Below are positions 30,101 through 42,100 of a DNA stretch of 64,000 nucleotides, one piece after another. Source of the DNA: Mycobacterium sp. 1164985.4 (GTDB lineage: Bacteria; Actinomycetota; Actinomycetes; Mycobacteriales; Mycobacteriaceae); the NCBI RefSeq assembly GCF_001668575.1, contig NZ_LZMD01000070.1, positions 1 to 64,000 of the forward strand, in the 5' to 3' direction. A program made the translations under genes and the position numbers. The notes under the pieces are model-generated. The model was given only the letters and a program-made list of their open reading frames with translations. It had not been told where the DNA came from and did not search any database. How positions within the stretch are numbered: the first letter of the stretch is position 1; every line of letters begins with the position of its first letter.

Positions 30101-33100
30101 ACACGCTGTGGCAGCGCGCGCAACTTGGTGATGTTGCCGACTCCGGCAGCCCCATCGGCGCGCAGCTCGCCTATTGGGAGCAGGCGTTGGCCGGGATGCC
30201 CGAGCGCCTGGTGCTGCCTACCGATCGGCCCTACCCACCCGTTGCTGATTACCGCGGTGCGAAGGCGCTTGTCGATTGGTCCCCGGAATTGCAGCAGAGG
30301 GTGGCTCGCCTTGCTCGAGAACACAATGCGACCAGTTTCATGGTGGTTCAAGCCGCCTTGGTCGCGTTGTTGTCGAAGCTCAGCAACAGCCCTGAGGTGG
30401 CGGTGGGGTTCATCGTCGCGGGTCGTCGCGATCCCGCGCTCAACGAGCTGGTCGGGTTCTTCGTCAACACCTTGGTGTTGAGGGTGGACGTGGGGGGAGA
30501 TCCCAGCGTCGGAGAGTTGTTGTCTGAGGTGCGCGCGCGCAGCCTAGCGGCCTATGAGCATCAGGACGTGCCCTTCGAGCTGCTGGTGGAGCGGCTCAAG
30601 CCGGCTCGGTCGCTGGCCCACCATCCGCTGGTGCAGGTGTTGTTGGCCTGGCAGACGCTTGCTGGTCAGAAGAACTTGAACGTCGGGCGGACCTTCGGTG
30701 ATCTGGAGGCCGTGCCGCTGCCGCTGGAGACCCGCACCGCGCGTGCGGATCTGGCCTTCCATCTCGGAGAGCACTGGACCGAGACTGGCGAACCCGCCGG
30801 TATCGGCGGCGATGTCGAATTCCGCACTGACGTGTTTGACGCAGGCACCATCCAGGCGCTTCTCGAACGTTTTGAGCGGGTGTTGATGACGATGACCGCC
30901 GGACCCGCCGGGCGTCTCTCGACGTTGGATCTGCTTGATGCGGATGAGCACGCGTTCCTCGACGAGATCGGCAATCGCGCGGTGTTGTCGGAGCCTGCGA
31001 GTGCGCCTGTGTCGATTCCGGCAGCCTTTGCCGCACAAGTGGCTCGCACACCTGAGGCGGTCGCGGTCACCATCGAGGGTTGCTCGCTGACGTACCGAGA
31101 ACTCGACGAGGTGTCGAATCGGTTGGCGCACTCGCTCGTTGCTCATCGGGTAAGTCCGGGTGAGCGGGTGGCGTTGCTGTTGTCGCGCTCGGCCGAAGCA
31201 ATTCTCGCGATGCTGGCGGTGCTGAAAACCGGTGCGGCGTACCTGCCGATCGATCCAGCGCTGCCGAGGGCGCGGATGGAGTTTGTGCTCGACGACGCCG
31301 CACCGATTATCGCGATCACCACCGCGGGACTCCGGTCGCGGCTCGATGGGATTGACCTGCCGGTGATCGATGTCGACGATCCCGCATTGGACATTCAATT
31401 CGCCACGCCGCTACCGATGCTGGCACCGGCGCCCGACGATATTGCCTACTTGATCTACACCTCAGGTACCACCGGAGCCCCGAAGGGCGTAGCCGTGGCT
31501 CACCGCAACGTCACCCGACTGTTGAAATCGTTGGACGCGGAGATGGACTTGGCGGGGCAGGTGTGGTCGCAGAGCCATTCGATCGCCTTCGACTTCTCGG
31601 TCTGGGAAATCTGGGGTGCGTTGCTCACTGGTGGGCGGCTGGTAGTGGTGCCCGATGAGGTGGTCCGTTCACCGGAAGAGTTACACGCCCTGCTGGTCGC
31701 CGAGCAGGTAACACTCTTGAGCCAAACTCCTACGGCGTTCTATGCGCTGCAAACCGTTGACGCGCAATATTGGTCGGAAACCTCGATCACGGCTTGGGAA
31801 CGCCAAGTGACACGCTGGCTCGGGATGGATTCCTCGCAGTCCCCCGAGGCAAATGATGAACTGAAGCTGCAGACGGTGGTGTTCGGCGGGGAAGCGCTAG
31901 AACCTCAGCGTCTGGAGACCTGGTTGGATAACCATCCAGGATCACCGCGCTTGATCAACATGTATGGCATCACCGAGACCACGGTGCACGCGTCCTACTG
32001 CAAGATCGTCGCGTCCGATCTCAACAGCACTGTCAGCCCAATTGGGGTCCCCTTGGCTCACCTTGGGTTCTTTGTGCTGGACAGATGGTTGCGTCCGGTC
32101 CCCGTAGGGGTGGTCGGAGAGCTGTATGTGGCGGGCGCGGGTCTGGCTGAAGGGTATGTGGGTCGGGGTCCTTTGACGGCGACGCGATTCGTGGCGTGTC
32201 CGTTCACCGGCGCTGATGAAGTCGGACAACGCATGTACCGCACAGGAGATCTGGTCTCGTGGGCTCCTGGCGGCCAGTTGCGCTATGTGGGCCGTGCTGA
32301 TGAGCAGGTCAAGATCCGCGGGTACCGCATCGAACTCGGCGAGATCCAGGTGGCGCTTGCCGATTGCGAGGGGGTGGAGCAGGCCGCGGTGATCGCCCGA
32401 GAGGACCGCCCGGGCGACAAGCGCTTGGTCGGCTATGTCACCGGGACCGCCGACCCCGCCTCATTGCGCACCGCACTGGCGGAGCGGCTGCCGAGTTATA
32501 TGGTGCCCGCGGCGGTGGTGGTGCTCGAGACACTGCCGTTGACGGTCAACGGCAAACTCGACAAACGCGCGCTGCCGGCACCGGAATACACCGACGATCA
32601 TCGCTACCGGGCGCCCGAAAGCGCGGCCGAGGAGATCCTGGCCGGCATCTACGCCCAGGTGCTCGGGGTGGAGCGGGTCGGAGTCGACGACTCGTTCTTC
32701 GCACTCGGCGGCGACAGCATCTTGTCGATGCAGGTGGTGGCTCGGGCCAGGGCCGCGGGTTTGGTGTGCCGCCCGCGGGATGTGTTCACCGAGCAAACCG
32801 TGGCACGGCTGGCTCGCGTCGTCGAGACGTCCGACAACACGCCTCGCGTCATCGACCTGGGACTGGGCCCCGTGGTCGCCACCCCAATCATGCGTTGGCT
32901 TGCCAGTGTGGAGGGCCCAACAGACGAGTTCAACCAAACGGTGGTGGTTCAAGCCCCGTCTGGCGCAACGCATTCCGACGTAGTGGTGCTGATGCAGGCG
33001 CTGCTGGACTGGCACGCCATGCTGCGCGTCCACGTCGAGCGAGACGGCATCGGGGGGTGGACGCTGACGGTGCCCGAGCCCGGGGCGGTGTTGGCGAAGG

Positions 33101-36100
33101 ACTGTGTGCACATCGTCGAGGAGCTCGATGAGGCGGCGGTGATCCGGGCGCGGTCGCGGTTGAACCCCGCGGACGGCGTGATGCTGGCCGCGGTGTGGGC
33201 TTCGGCGACGAGCCAACTGGTGCTCTGCATCCACCACTTGGCGGTGGATGGGGTGTCGTGGCGAATCCTGTTGGAAGATCTCAACATTGCTTGGGCGCAG
33301 CATCACGCTGGGTTGTCGATCGCCCTGCCGGCGGGTGGAACGTCGTTTGCACGGTGGTCGGCGTTGTTGCCCGAGCACGCCCACACGCCGAAGGTGCTCG
33401 CCCACGCTGAGGCGTGGCGGCAGATCGCCGCCACCCCGCCGGTGTTGCCGGCAGTGCAGCCGGCCGACACGTTCGCTACCGCCGGACACTGGTCGGCACA
33501 GCTGGATGCCGACACAAGCCGCGTGTTGCTTGGTGAGGTGCCGGCGGCGTTTCACGCCGGCATCCACGACATCCTGGTAACCGCACTCGCCCTCGCCCTC
33601 GCGGAATTTCTCGGCGTCGATGAAGCCCCGATATGTATCGACGTGGAGAGCCACGGCCGCGAGGAGGAGTTGGCCAACGGAGTTGACCTGACGCGCACGG
33701 TGGGCTGGTTCACCACGCTGTATCCGGTGGCATTGAGCGTCGGCGGGCTGGATTGGGCACAGGTGATCGCCGGTGAGGCGGCGCTGGGGGCCGTGGTCAA
33801 GGACGCCAAGGAACAACTGCGTGCCCATCCCGACGGATTGACCTACGGACTGTTGCGTTACCTGAACCCCGACGTGGAGCTGGACGGGGTCGACTCGCCC
33901 ATCGCGTTCAACTATCTGGGCCGGTTGGGCGCGGCGGCCGGTGAGGTTTCCGATGACCTCTGGCGTATTTCCCCGGAAGGCTTGGCGCTGTCTGGGGCAG
34001 CGTCGGCGATCGCGATGCCGTTGCTGCACACCGTGGAACTCAACGCTGCCACCGCCGACACCGCGGAGGGTCCGCGCCTGAACGCGACCTGGACCTGGGC
34101 GGCCTCGGCACTCGATGCAGCGCAGGTGGATCGGTTGAGCCGCTTGTGGTTTGAGGCCCTGGGTGGGATCTGTGCGTATGTGCGTGCCGGCGGGGGCGGA
34201 CTGACCCCCACTGATGTCCTGCCGGCTCGGTTGAGTCAGGCTCAACTCGACGAACTACAGGACCGATATCGCGTCGCGGATGTCTTGCCGTTGACCCCGC
34301 TGCAGCAGGGCCTTCTGTTCCACGCCAACACTGTGGAAGACGGCGACGATGACTTGTATGCGGTACAGCTCGATTTCACGATCGTCGGCCCACTGGAGGC
34401 GCTGCGGTTGCGCGATGCGGTAAACGTCGTCGTCAAGCGGCACCCGAATCTAGTCGCTAGGTTCTGCGACCTGCCTGACGAGCCGGTGCAGGTCATCGAG
34501 GCCGATCCCACGGCGCCGTGGCAGTACATCGATCTGATCTCCGAAGACAGCGGTGACGATGCCGAGGAGCAGGTCCAAAGTGTCTGCGCCGCCGAGCGCG
34601 CCGCGGTCTGCGATCTGATCGGGCACCCGGCATTCCGGGCGACGTTGATCCGCACCGGGCCTGATACGCACCGGCTTTTGCTGACCAACCACCACATCGT
34701 GATGGACGGCTGGTCGATGCCGATCCTATTGGGCGAGATCTTCTCCGCCTACTACCGACAGCCGTTATCAGTGGCCACTTCGTACCGCACGTTTGTGAGC
34801 TGGCTCGCCGACCGGGATCTCGACGGTGCGCGCGCGGCGTGGAGCGAAGTGCTGGCGGGGTTCGAAACTCCCACGCTGGTGGGCCCGCCATCCCGACTTA
34901 GTCTCGGCACCCGAGGCGTGGTGCGGCATCAGCTGTCGGAGCAGAACACCGAGGCGCTGATTGACGCGGCGCGGACGCATCACACGACCGTGAACACGGT
35001 GTTACAGGCCGCTTGGGCACAGGTGCTGAGCTCGCTGACCGGCCAGCAGGATGTAGTGTTCGGCGCCGCTGTCTCAGGGCGCCCCACGGAGATGGCCGGT
35101 GCGGAATCAATGGTGGGTCTGTTGATCAACACGGTGCCTGTCCGCGCAAAGCTCACTGCCGGGAGCACCGCCGCCGACCTGTTTGAGCAACTGCAGAGCG
35201 CAAACAACCACACGCTGGAGCACCAGCATCTGGCATTACCGGAGATGCACCACCTCACCGGTCACGACCAGTTGTTCGACACCTTGCTCGTGTATGAGAA
35301 CTACCCGATCGACACCGCCGAGTTGGCCGGCGAACACGAATTGGCGATCACTGCGTTCACTGCGCGCGAACTCACTCACTATCCGCTTGCCGTGCAACTT
35401 TCACCCGGTCGGGAACTCGGGTTACGCGTTGAATACGACGCTGATGTGTTTGACGCGTCCAGCATCGACGTGTTGGTTGGGCGTTTTGAGCGGGTGTTGG
35501 TGGCGATGGTTGGCGATCCGTCGCGGCGGTTGTCGTCGGTGGATTTGCTTGATGCGGGTGAGCATCTGGTCGTGCAGGGGTGGGGTAATCGGGCGGTGTT
35601 GTCGGGGCCGGGGCCGGTGGCGGTGTCGGTTGTGGGGTTGTTCGCTGAACAGGTTGCTCGTTCGCCGGAGGCGGTGGCGCTGACTTTTGAGGGTCGGTCG
35701 TGGTCGTACCGGGAGGTGGATGAGGCGTCCAATCGGTTGGCGCACTTGCTGATCGGTTTCGGCGTGGGCCCGGGTGAGCGGGTGGCGTTGTTGGCGCCGC
35801 GCTCGGCGCGGGCGGTGATCGCGATTTTGGGGGTGCTCAAAACCGGGGCGGCGTATGTGCCGATTGATCCGGCTCATCCGGATTCGCGGGTGGAGTTTGT
35901 GTTGGCTGATGCCGCGCCTATGGCGGTGTTGACCACGGCGGGGTTGGCCTCGCGGGTGGCCGGGCGTGCGGGGCTGATGGTTATCGATATCGACGATCGC
36001 GCTGTTGAGGCCCAGCCGGTTACGGCGTTGGCCGTACCGGGCCCTGATGAGATCGCCCATGTGATTTACACCTCGGGTACGACCGGGGTGCCCAAGGGGG

Positions 36101-39100
36101 TGGCGGTCACTCAGCACAACGTCACGCAGTTGTTCGATGCGCTGCAGATCGGTGTGGAGTTGGTGCCCGGGCAGGTCTGGACGCTGTTTCATTCGTTGGC
36201 GTTCGATTTCTCGGTGTGGGAGATCTGGGGTGCGTTGCTGCATGGCGGCCGGTTGGTGGTGGTGCCCGAGCAGGTGGCGCGGTCGCCGCAGGATTTCCAT
36301 GCCTTGTTGGTGGCCGAGCACGTCACGGTGTTGACTCAGACGCCGTCGGCGGTGGGGATGTTATCGCCGCAGGGGTTGGAGTCGGCGGCGTTGGTGATCG
36401 GGGCTGAGCCGTGTCCGGTCGAGGTGGTGGATCGGTGGGCGCCGGGGCGGGTGATGGTCAACGTCTATGGCCCGACCGAGACCACGATGTGGGCGTCGAA
36501 GAGTGCGCCGTTGGTGGCCGGTGTGGGGGCTCCGCCGATCGGTGCGCCGGTGGCGTGGGCAGCTTTTTCCGTGTTGGATCCGTGGTTGCGTCCGGTGCCG
36601 GCGGGGGTGGTCGGGGAGTTGTATGTGGCCGGCGCCGGGGTCGGTGTGGGGTATTGGCGGCGCGCGTCGTTGACCGCGGCGCGGTTTGTGGCGTGTCCGT
36701 TCGGTGCTGTTGGGCAGCGGATGTATCGCACCGGCGATCTGGTGGCGTGGGACCCCGATGGGCAGTTGCGCTATGTGGGCCGCGCTGATGAGCAGGTCAA
36801 GATCCGCGGGTATCGCATCGAATTGGGTGAGGTGCAGGCGGCGTTGAACGACTGCGATGGGGTCGAGCAGGCGGTGGTGATCGCTCGTGAGGACCGCCCA
36901 GGCGACAAACGCCTGGTCGGCTATGTCACCGAGTCAGTTCCCGGGACTGCGGATCCGGCCGAGTTGCGCGCGGCGCTGGCCCGACGGTTGCCCGGTTATA
37001 TGGTGCCCGCGGCGGTGGTGGTGCTCGAGGCGTTGCCGGTGACGTCCAACGGCAAACTCGACAAGCGCGCCCTGCCGGCCCCGGAATACCAGAACAGTGA
37101 TCGCTACCGCGCGCCGGGCACTGCGGTCGAAGAAATCCTGGCCGGCATCTACGCCCAAGTCCTCGGAGTCGAGCGAGTCGGCATCGACGACTCCTTCTTC
37201 GAACTCGGCGGGGACAGCATCTTGTCGATGCAAGTGGTGACCCGAGCCCGGGCGGCCGGTCTGGTATGTCGACCCCGTGATCTTTTCGTCGAGCAAAACG
37301 TGGCCCGCCTCGCACGGGTCGCCCGCCTCGCCGACGATGCGGCCGACGTCGTCGATGAGGGCATTGGCGCGATGGTCCCGACACCGATCATGAGTTGGTT
37401 GGCCACCATGGCGGGGCCGGTTGACCAGTTCAACCAGACCGTGGTGTTGCAGGCCCCCGCCGACGTCTCTGAGGCCGATGTGGCGGTGGTCTTGCAGGCG
37501 CTGTTGGATCGGCATCCGATGTTGCGGTTGCGCGTCGACGAAGATTCCGCCGGCGGTTGGGCATTGCATGTGCCCGAAATCGGCTCGGCACAGGCGACCG
37601 AGTGCCTGCGCACGGTCGAGAGACTCGATGACGAGGCGGTGGCGTCGGCGCGGTCGCGATTGAACCCGGCTGCTGGGCTGATGATCAGCGCACTGTGGGC
37701 CAGCGCGACGGGTCAGTTGGTGTTGATCGCTCACCACCTCGCCGTCGACGGGGTGTCATGGCGAATCCTCCTCGAGGATCTCAACATCGCCTGGGCCCAG
37801 CACCGAAGCGGACAGCCGATCATTTTGCCTTCGGCCGGAACGTCGTTCGTGCGGTGGTCGGAACTGTTGGCAGAACGCGCACGCATGCCTGAAGTCGTTG
37901 GCTGGGCTGATGCATGGCGTCAGATTGCGCAGATCCCGGATGCTCTCCCGACGGTGCAACCTGCGGTGGACACTTATGCCAACGCTGGGCAGACGTCGAT
38001 GCAGATGGACGCCGAGACCACTCGGACGCTACTCAGTGAGGTGCCAGCAGCGTTTCACGCCGGGATCCACGAGATCTTGTTGATCGCATTCGGATTGGCG
38101 TGCACGGAATTCCTCGACAACCCGGAAGCGCCGGTCGTCATCGACGTGGAGGGCCACGGCCGTGATGAGGAACTGGCCGACGATGTGGACCTGACCCGCA
38201 CGGTTGGCTGGTTCACCACCAAGTACCCGGTGACCCTGACGGTCGGCGAGCTTGATTGGGCGCAGGTCACCAACGGTGATCGGGCGCTGGGTGCGGCAGT
38301 CAAGGATGTCAAAGAACAACTGCGCGCTCACCCGGACGGCCTTACCTTTGGTTTGCTGCGCTACCTCAACCCCGATGTCGAGCTGAGCGGCCCAGATCCG
38401 GCGATCGGGTTCAACTATCTAGGCCGGTTGGGTGCGGTTGCGGGCGGGACCTCCGATGAGCTTTGGCAAATCTCTGCGGAGGGCTTGTCGACGGTCGGGG
38501 CAGCCGCGACCGTCCCTGTGGCGTTGGCCCATACGGTGGAACTCAACGCGGCCACCGCTGATACCGATGACGGGCCCCGCTTGCAGGCGAACTGGACGTG
38601 GGCGCCGTCGGTGGTCGATGGTCCGCAGGTAGAGCGGTTGAGCCGGTTGTGGTTCGAGGCGTTGAGCGGAATATGTGCGTACGTGCGCGCCGGTGGCGGT
38701 GGATTGACTCCTTCGGATATCGCGCCGGCCCGACTGAGTCAGCCGCAACTCGACGAACTCGAGAAGCAATACGCGATCGCCGATGTACTGCCCTTGACGC
38801 CACTGCAGCAGGGGCTGCTGTTCCACGCCGTCGCCGCGCAAGACAACGACGATGATATGTATGCGGTGCAGCTGGATGTCGCCATCACCGGCACGCTGGA
38901 CGCGCACCGGCTGCACAATGCGGTGCAGACCGTAATCGGCCGCCATCCCCATCTCGTGGCGCGGTTCTGCCCGCAATACGAGCAGCCGGTCCAGGTCATC
39001 CCGGCCGATCCGAAAATCCCATGGCGTTACGTCGATTTGAGCGTCGGCGACTTCGATGTGAATGAGCGGGTTCGAAGCGAGTGCTCCGCTGAGCGCTCCG

Positions 39101-42100
39101 CCGTTTGCGATTTTGCCGGGCAGCCGCCGTTCCGGGCGGCGTTGATCCGCACCGCGGCGGACCGACATCGGTTTGTGTTGACCAATCATCACATCGTGGT
39201 CGACGGCTGGTCCATGCCCATCCTGCTCGGCGAGATTTTCGCCGGCTATCACCGCCAGCCGCTGCCGTCGGCGGTTCCATTCCGCCGGTTCGTCAGCTGG
39301 CTGGCGGAGCGCGACCTCGCCGCCGCCCGCGCCGCGTGGGGTGAGGTGATGGCCGGATTCGACACTCCCACGCTGGTTGGTCCGGCCGACCGGCTGGGGT
39401 TCGGCACCCGACACGTGAACCTCTGCCAGGTGTCTGCGGAAACCTCCCGCGCACTAGGCGAGTTGGCGCGGGCGCACCACACCACGATCAGCACCGTTCT
39501 ACAAGCGGCGTTCGCACAGCTGCTGTGCTCGCTGACCGGACAACACGATGTGGCCTTCGGCGCCGTCGTGTCAGGGCGGCCTGCTGAACTGGCCGGTGCC
39601 GAGTCGATGGTCGGATTGTTGATCAACACGGTGCCGGTGCGCGCGACACTCACCGCTACTACCACCACCGCCGAGGTGCTTGAGCAGCTACAGGCGGCTC
39701 AACACCGCACCATCGACCATCAGTATCTGGCGTTACCGGAGATCAACCGCCTTACCGGTCACCACCAGTTGTTCGACACCCTGTTCGTCTACGAAAACTA
39801 CCCGGTCGACACCGCCGCCTTGGCTGGGGCCGATGAGCAGGAGTTGACGGTAACCGACTTCAACGCACGCGAATTCAACCACTACCCGCTTGCGGTGCAA
39901 GCTCTCCCAGGCGATGAGCTCGGGCTGCGTATCGAGTACGACACTGATGTGTTGGACGCGGCCAGTGTTGAGGTGTTGGTCGGGCGGTTGGTGCGGGTGT
40001 TGGAGGGGTTGACGGCTGATCCGTCCCGGCGGTTGTCATCGATTGATGTGCTCGATGAGGTTGAGCACGCCCGGCTGGTCGAGGTCGGTAACCGGGCGGT
40101 GTTGACCGCGCCGGCGTCGTCGACGGTGTCGATCCCGGCGGTGTTCGCCGCGCAGGCCGCCCGGACACCGGAGGCGGTGGCGATCACCTGCGGCGAGCGG
40201 TCGTGCACCTACCGCGAGGTCGATGAGGCGTCGAATCGGTTGGCGCACTTACTGGTTACCGCGGGTGCGGGGCCCGGGCAGCGGGTTGCGCTTGTGCTGC
40301 CGCGCTCGACGCAGGCGGTCGTGGCGATGCTGGCGGTCCTCAAGACCGGGGCGGCTTATGTGCCGATCGACCCGGTGTTGCCCGATGCGCGGGTGGAGTT
40401 CATGGTTGCTGATGCCGCCCCTGTCGCGGCGATCACCACCGCGGGCCTGCGGTCGCGGCTGGCCGGCCACGACGCGCTGGCGGTCATCGATATCGACGAT
40501 TCCGCGATCGACCGCCAGCCCAGCACCGCGCTGCCAGCGCCGGCGGCGGAGGATGTCGCGTATGTGATGTACACCTCGGGCACGACGGGGGTGCCGAAAG
40601 GTGTTGCGGTGACTCACTGCAATGTGACTGGCTTGGTGGCGGGTGTGGGTGCGGTCGTGCCTGCGGGGGTGGATGCGGATGCGGTGTGGTCGCAGTGGCA
40701 TTCGTTGGCGTTCGATGTGTCGGTGTGCGAGATTTTCGGGGCGCTGTTGTCGGGGGGCCGGTTGGTGGTGGTGCCCGAGGCGGTGGTCGGCTCACCGGAG
40801 GAGTTGCACGCGCTGCTGGTGAGCGAGCGGGTGACGGTTCTCAGTCAGACGCCGTCGGCGGCGGGGATGCTCTCGCCGGTGGGGTTGGAGTCGGCGGTGT
40901 TGGTGGTGGCCGGGGAGGCGTGCCCGGCGGAGTTGGTGCATCGGTGGGCGGCGCCGGGGCGGGTGATGGTCAATGCCTACGGCCCGACCGAGACCACGGT
41001 GTATGCGGCGGTCAGTGCCCCGCTCAGCGCGGGGTCGGCGGTGGTGCCGATCGGCGGCCCGGTTCCGGGGGCGGCGCTGGTGGTGTTGGATGCCTGGTTG
41101 CGTGCGGTCCCGGTCGGGGTGGTGGGGGAGTTGTATGTCGCCGGTACCGGGGTGGGTGTGGGGTATTGGCGACGGGCGGGGTTGACCGCGTCGCGGTTTG
41201 TGGCGTGTCCGTTCGGGGTGCCGGGGGCGCGGATGTATCGCACCGGCGATTTGGTCGCGTGGGAGCCCGATGGGCAGTTGCGCTATGTGGGCCGCGCTGA
41301 TGAGCAGGTCAAGATCCGCGGGTATCGCATCGAATTGGGTGAGATCCAGGCCGCATTGGCCGCTTGTGACGGAGTCGAACAGTCCGCGGTGATCGCCCGC
41401 GAGGACCGCCCGGGCGACAAACGTCTGGTCGGCTATGTCACCGAGACCGCGAGCGGGGCGGTGGACACGGCGGGCATCCGCGCCGCGTTGGCCCAGCGGC
41501 TGCCGGGTTATATGGTGCCCGCGGCGGTGGTGGTGCTCGAGGCGTTGCCGTTGACGGTCAACGGCAAACTCGACAAGCGTGCCCTGCCGGCGCCCGAGTA
41601 CAGCGACACCGAACGCTATCGCGCCCCGGAAAGCGCGGTCGAGGAGGTTCTGGCCGGCATCTACGCCGAAGTTCTCGGGCTCGAACGGGTCGGGGTTGAT
41701 GACTCGTTCTTCGCCCTTGGCGGCGATTCCCTCTCAGCGATGCGCCTGATCGCTGCCATCAACACCAGCTTGGACGCAGGCATTTCGGTCGCGACTCTGC
41801 TCAAGGCGCCGTCCGTGAAACTTCTGAGTCAGGCGATGGACGAAGTCGATAGCGCAGACATATTCGCATCCGTGCACGGCCGACATGTGAACGAAGCGCA
41901 CGCTGCGGACCTCACGCTGGACAAATTCATCGATGACACGACGTTGACTGGCGCGCCGGCACTGCGTGGCCCGAGCGCCGAAATACGAACGGTCCTTCTT
42001 ACCGGTGCGACAGGTTTCCTCGGGCGTTATCTGGCGCTGGAATGGCTGGAACGCATGGAACTGGTCGACGGCACGCTTGTTTGTCTGGTGCGAGCCGAAT

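Noticed and set aside
200..41835. Many regularly spaced similar sequences that might suggest tandem repeats or a CRISPR array
   Set aside because: They are the homologous motifs of NRPS modules at 3 to 4.7 kb spacing, all in one open frame.
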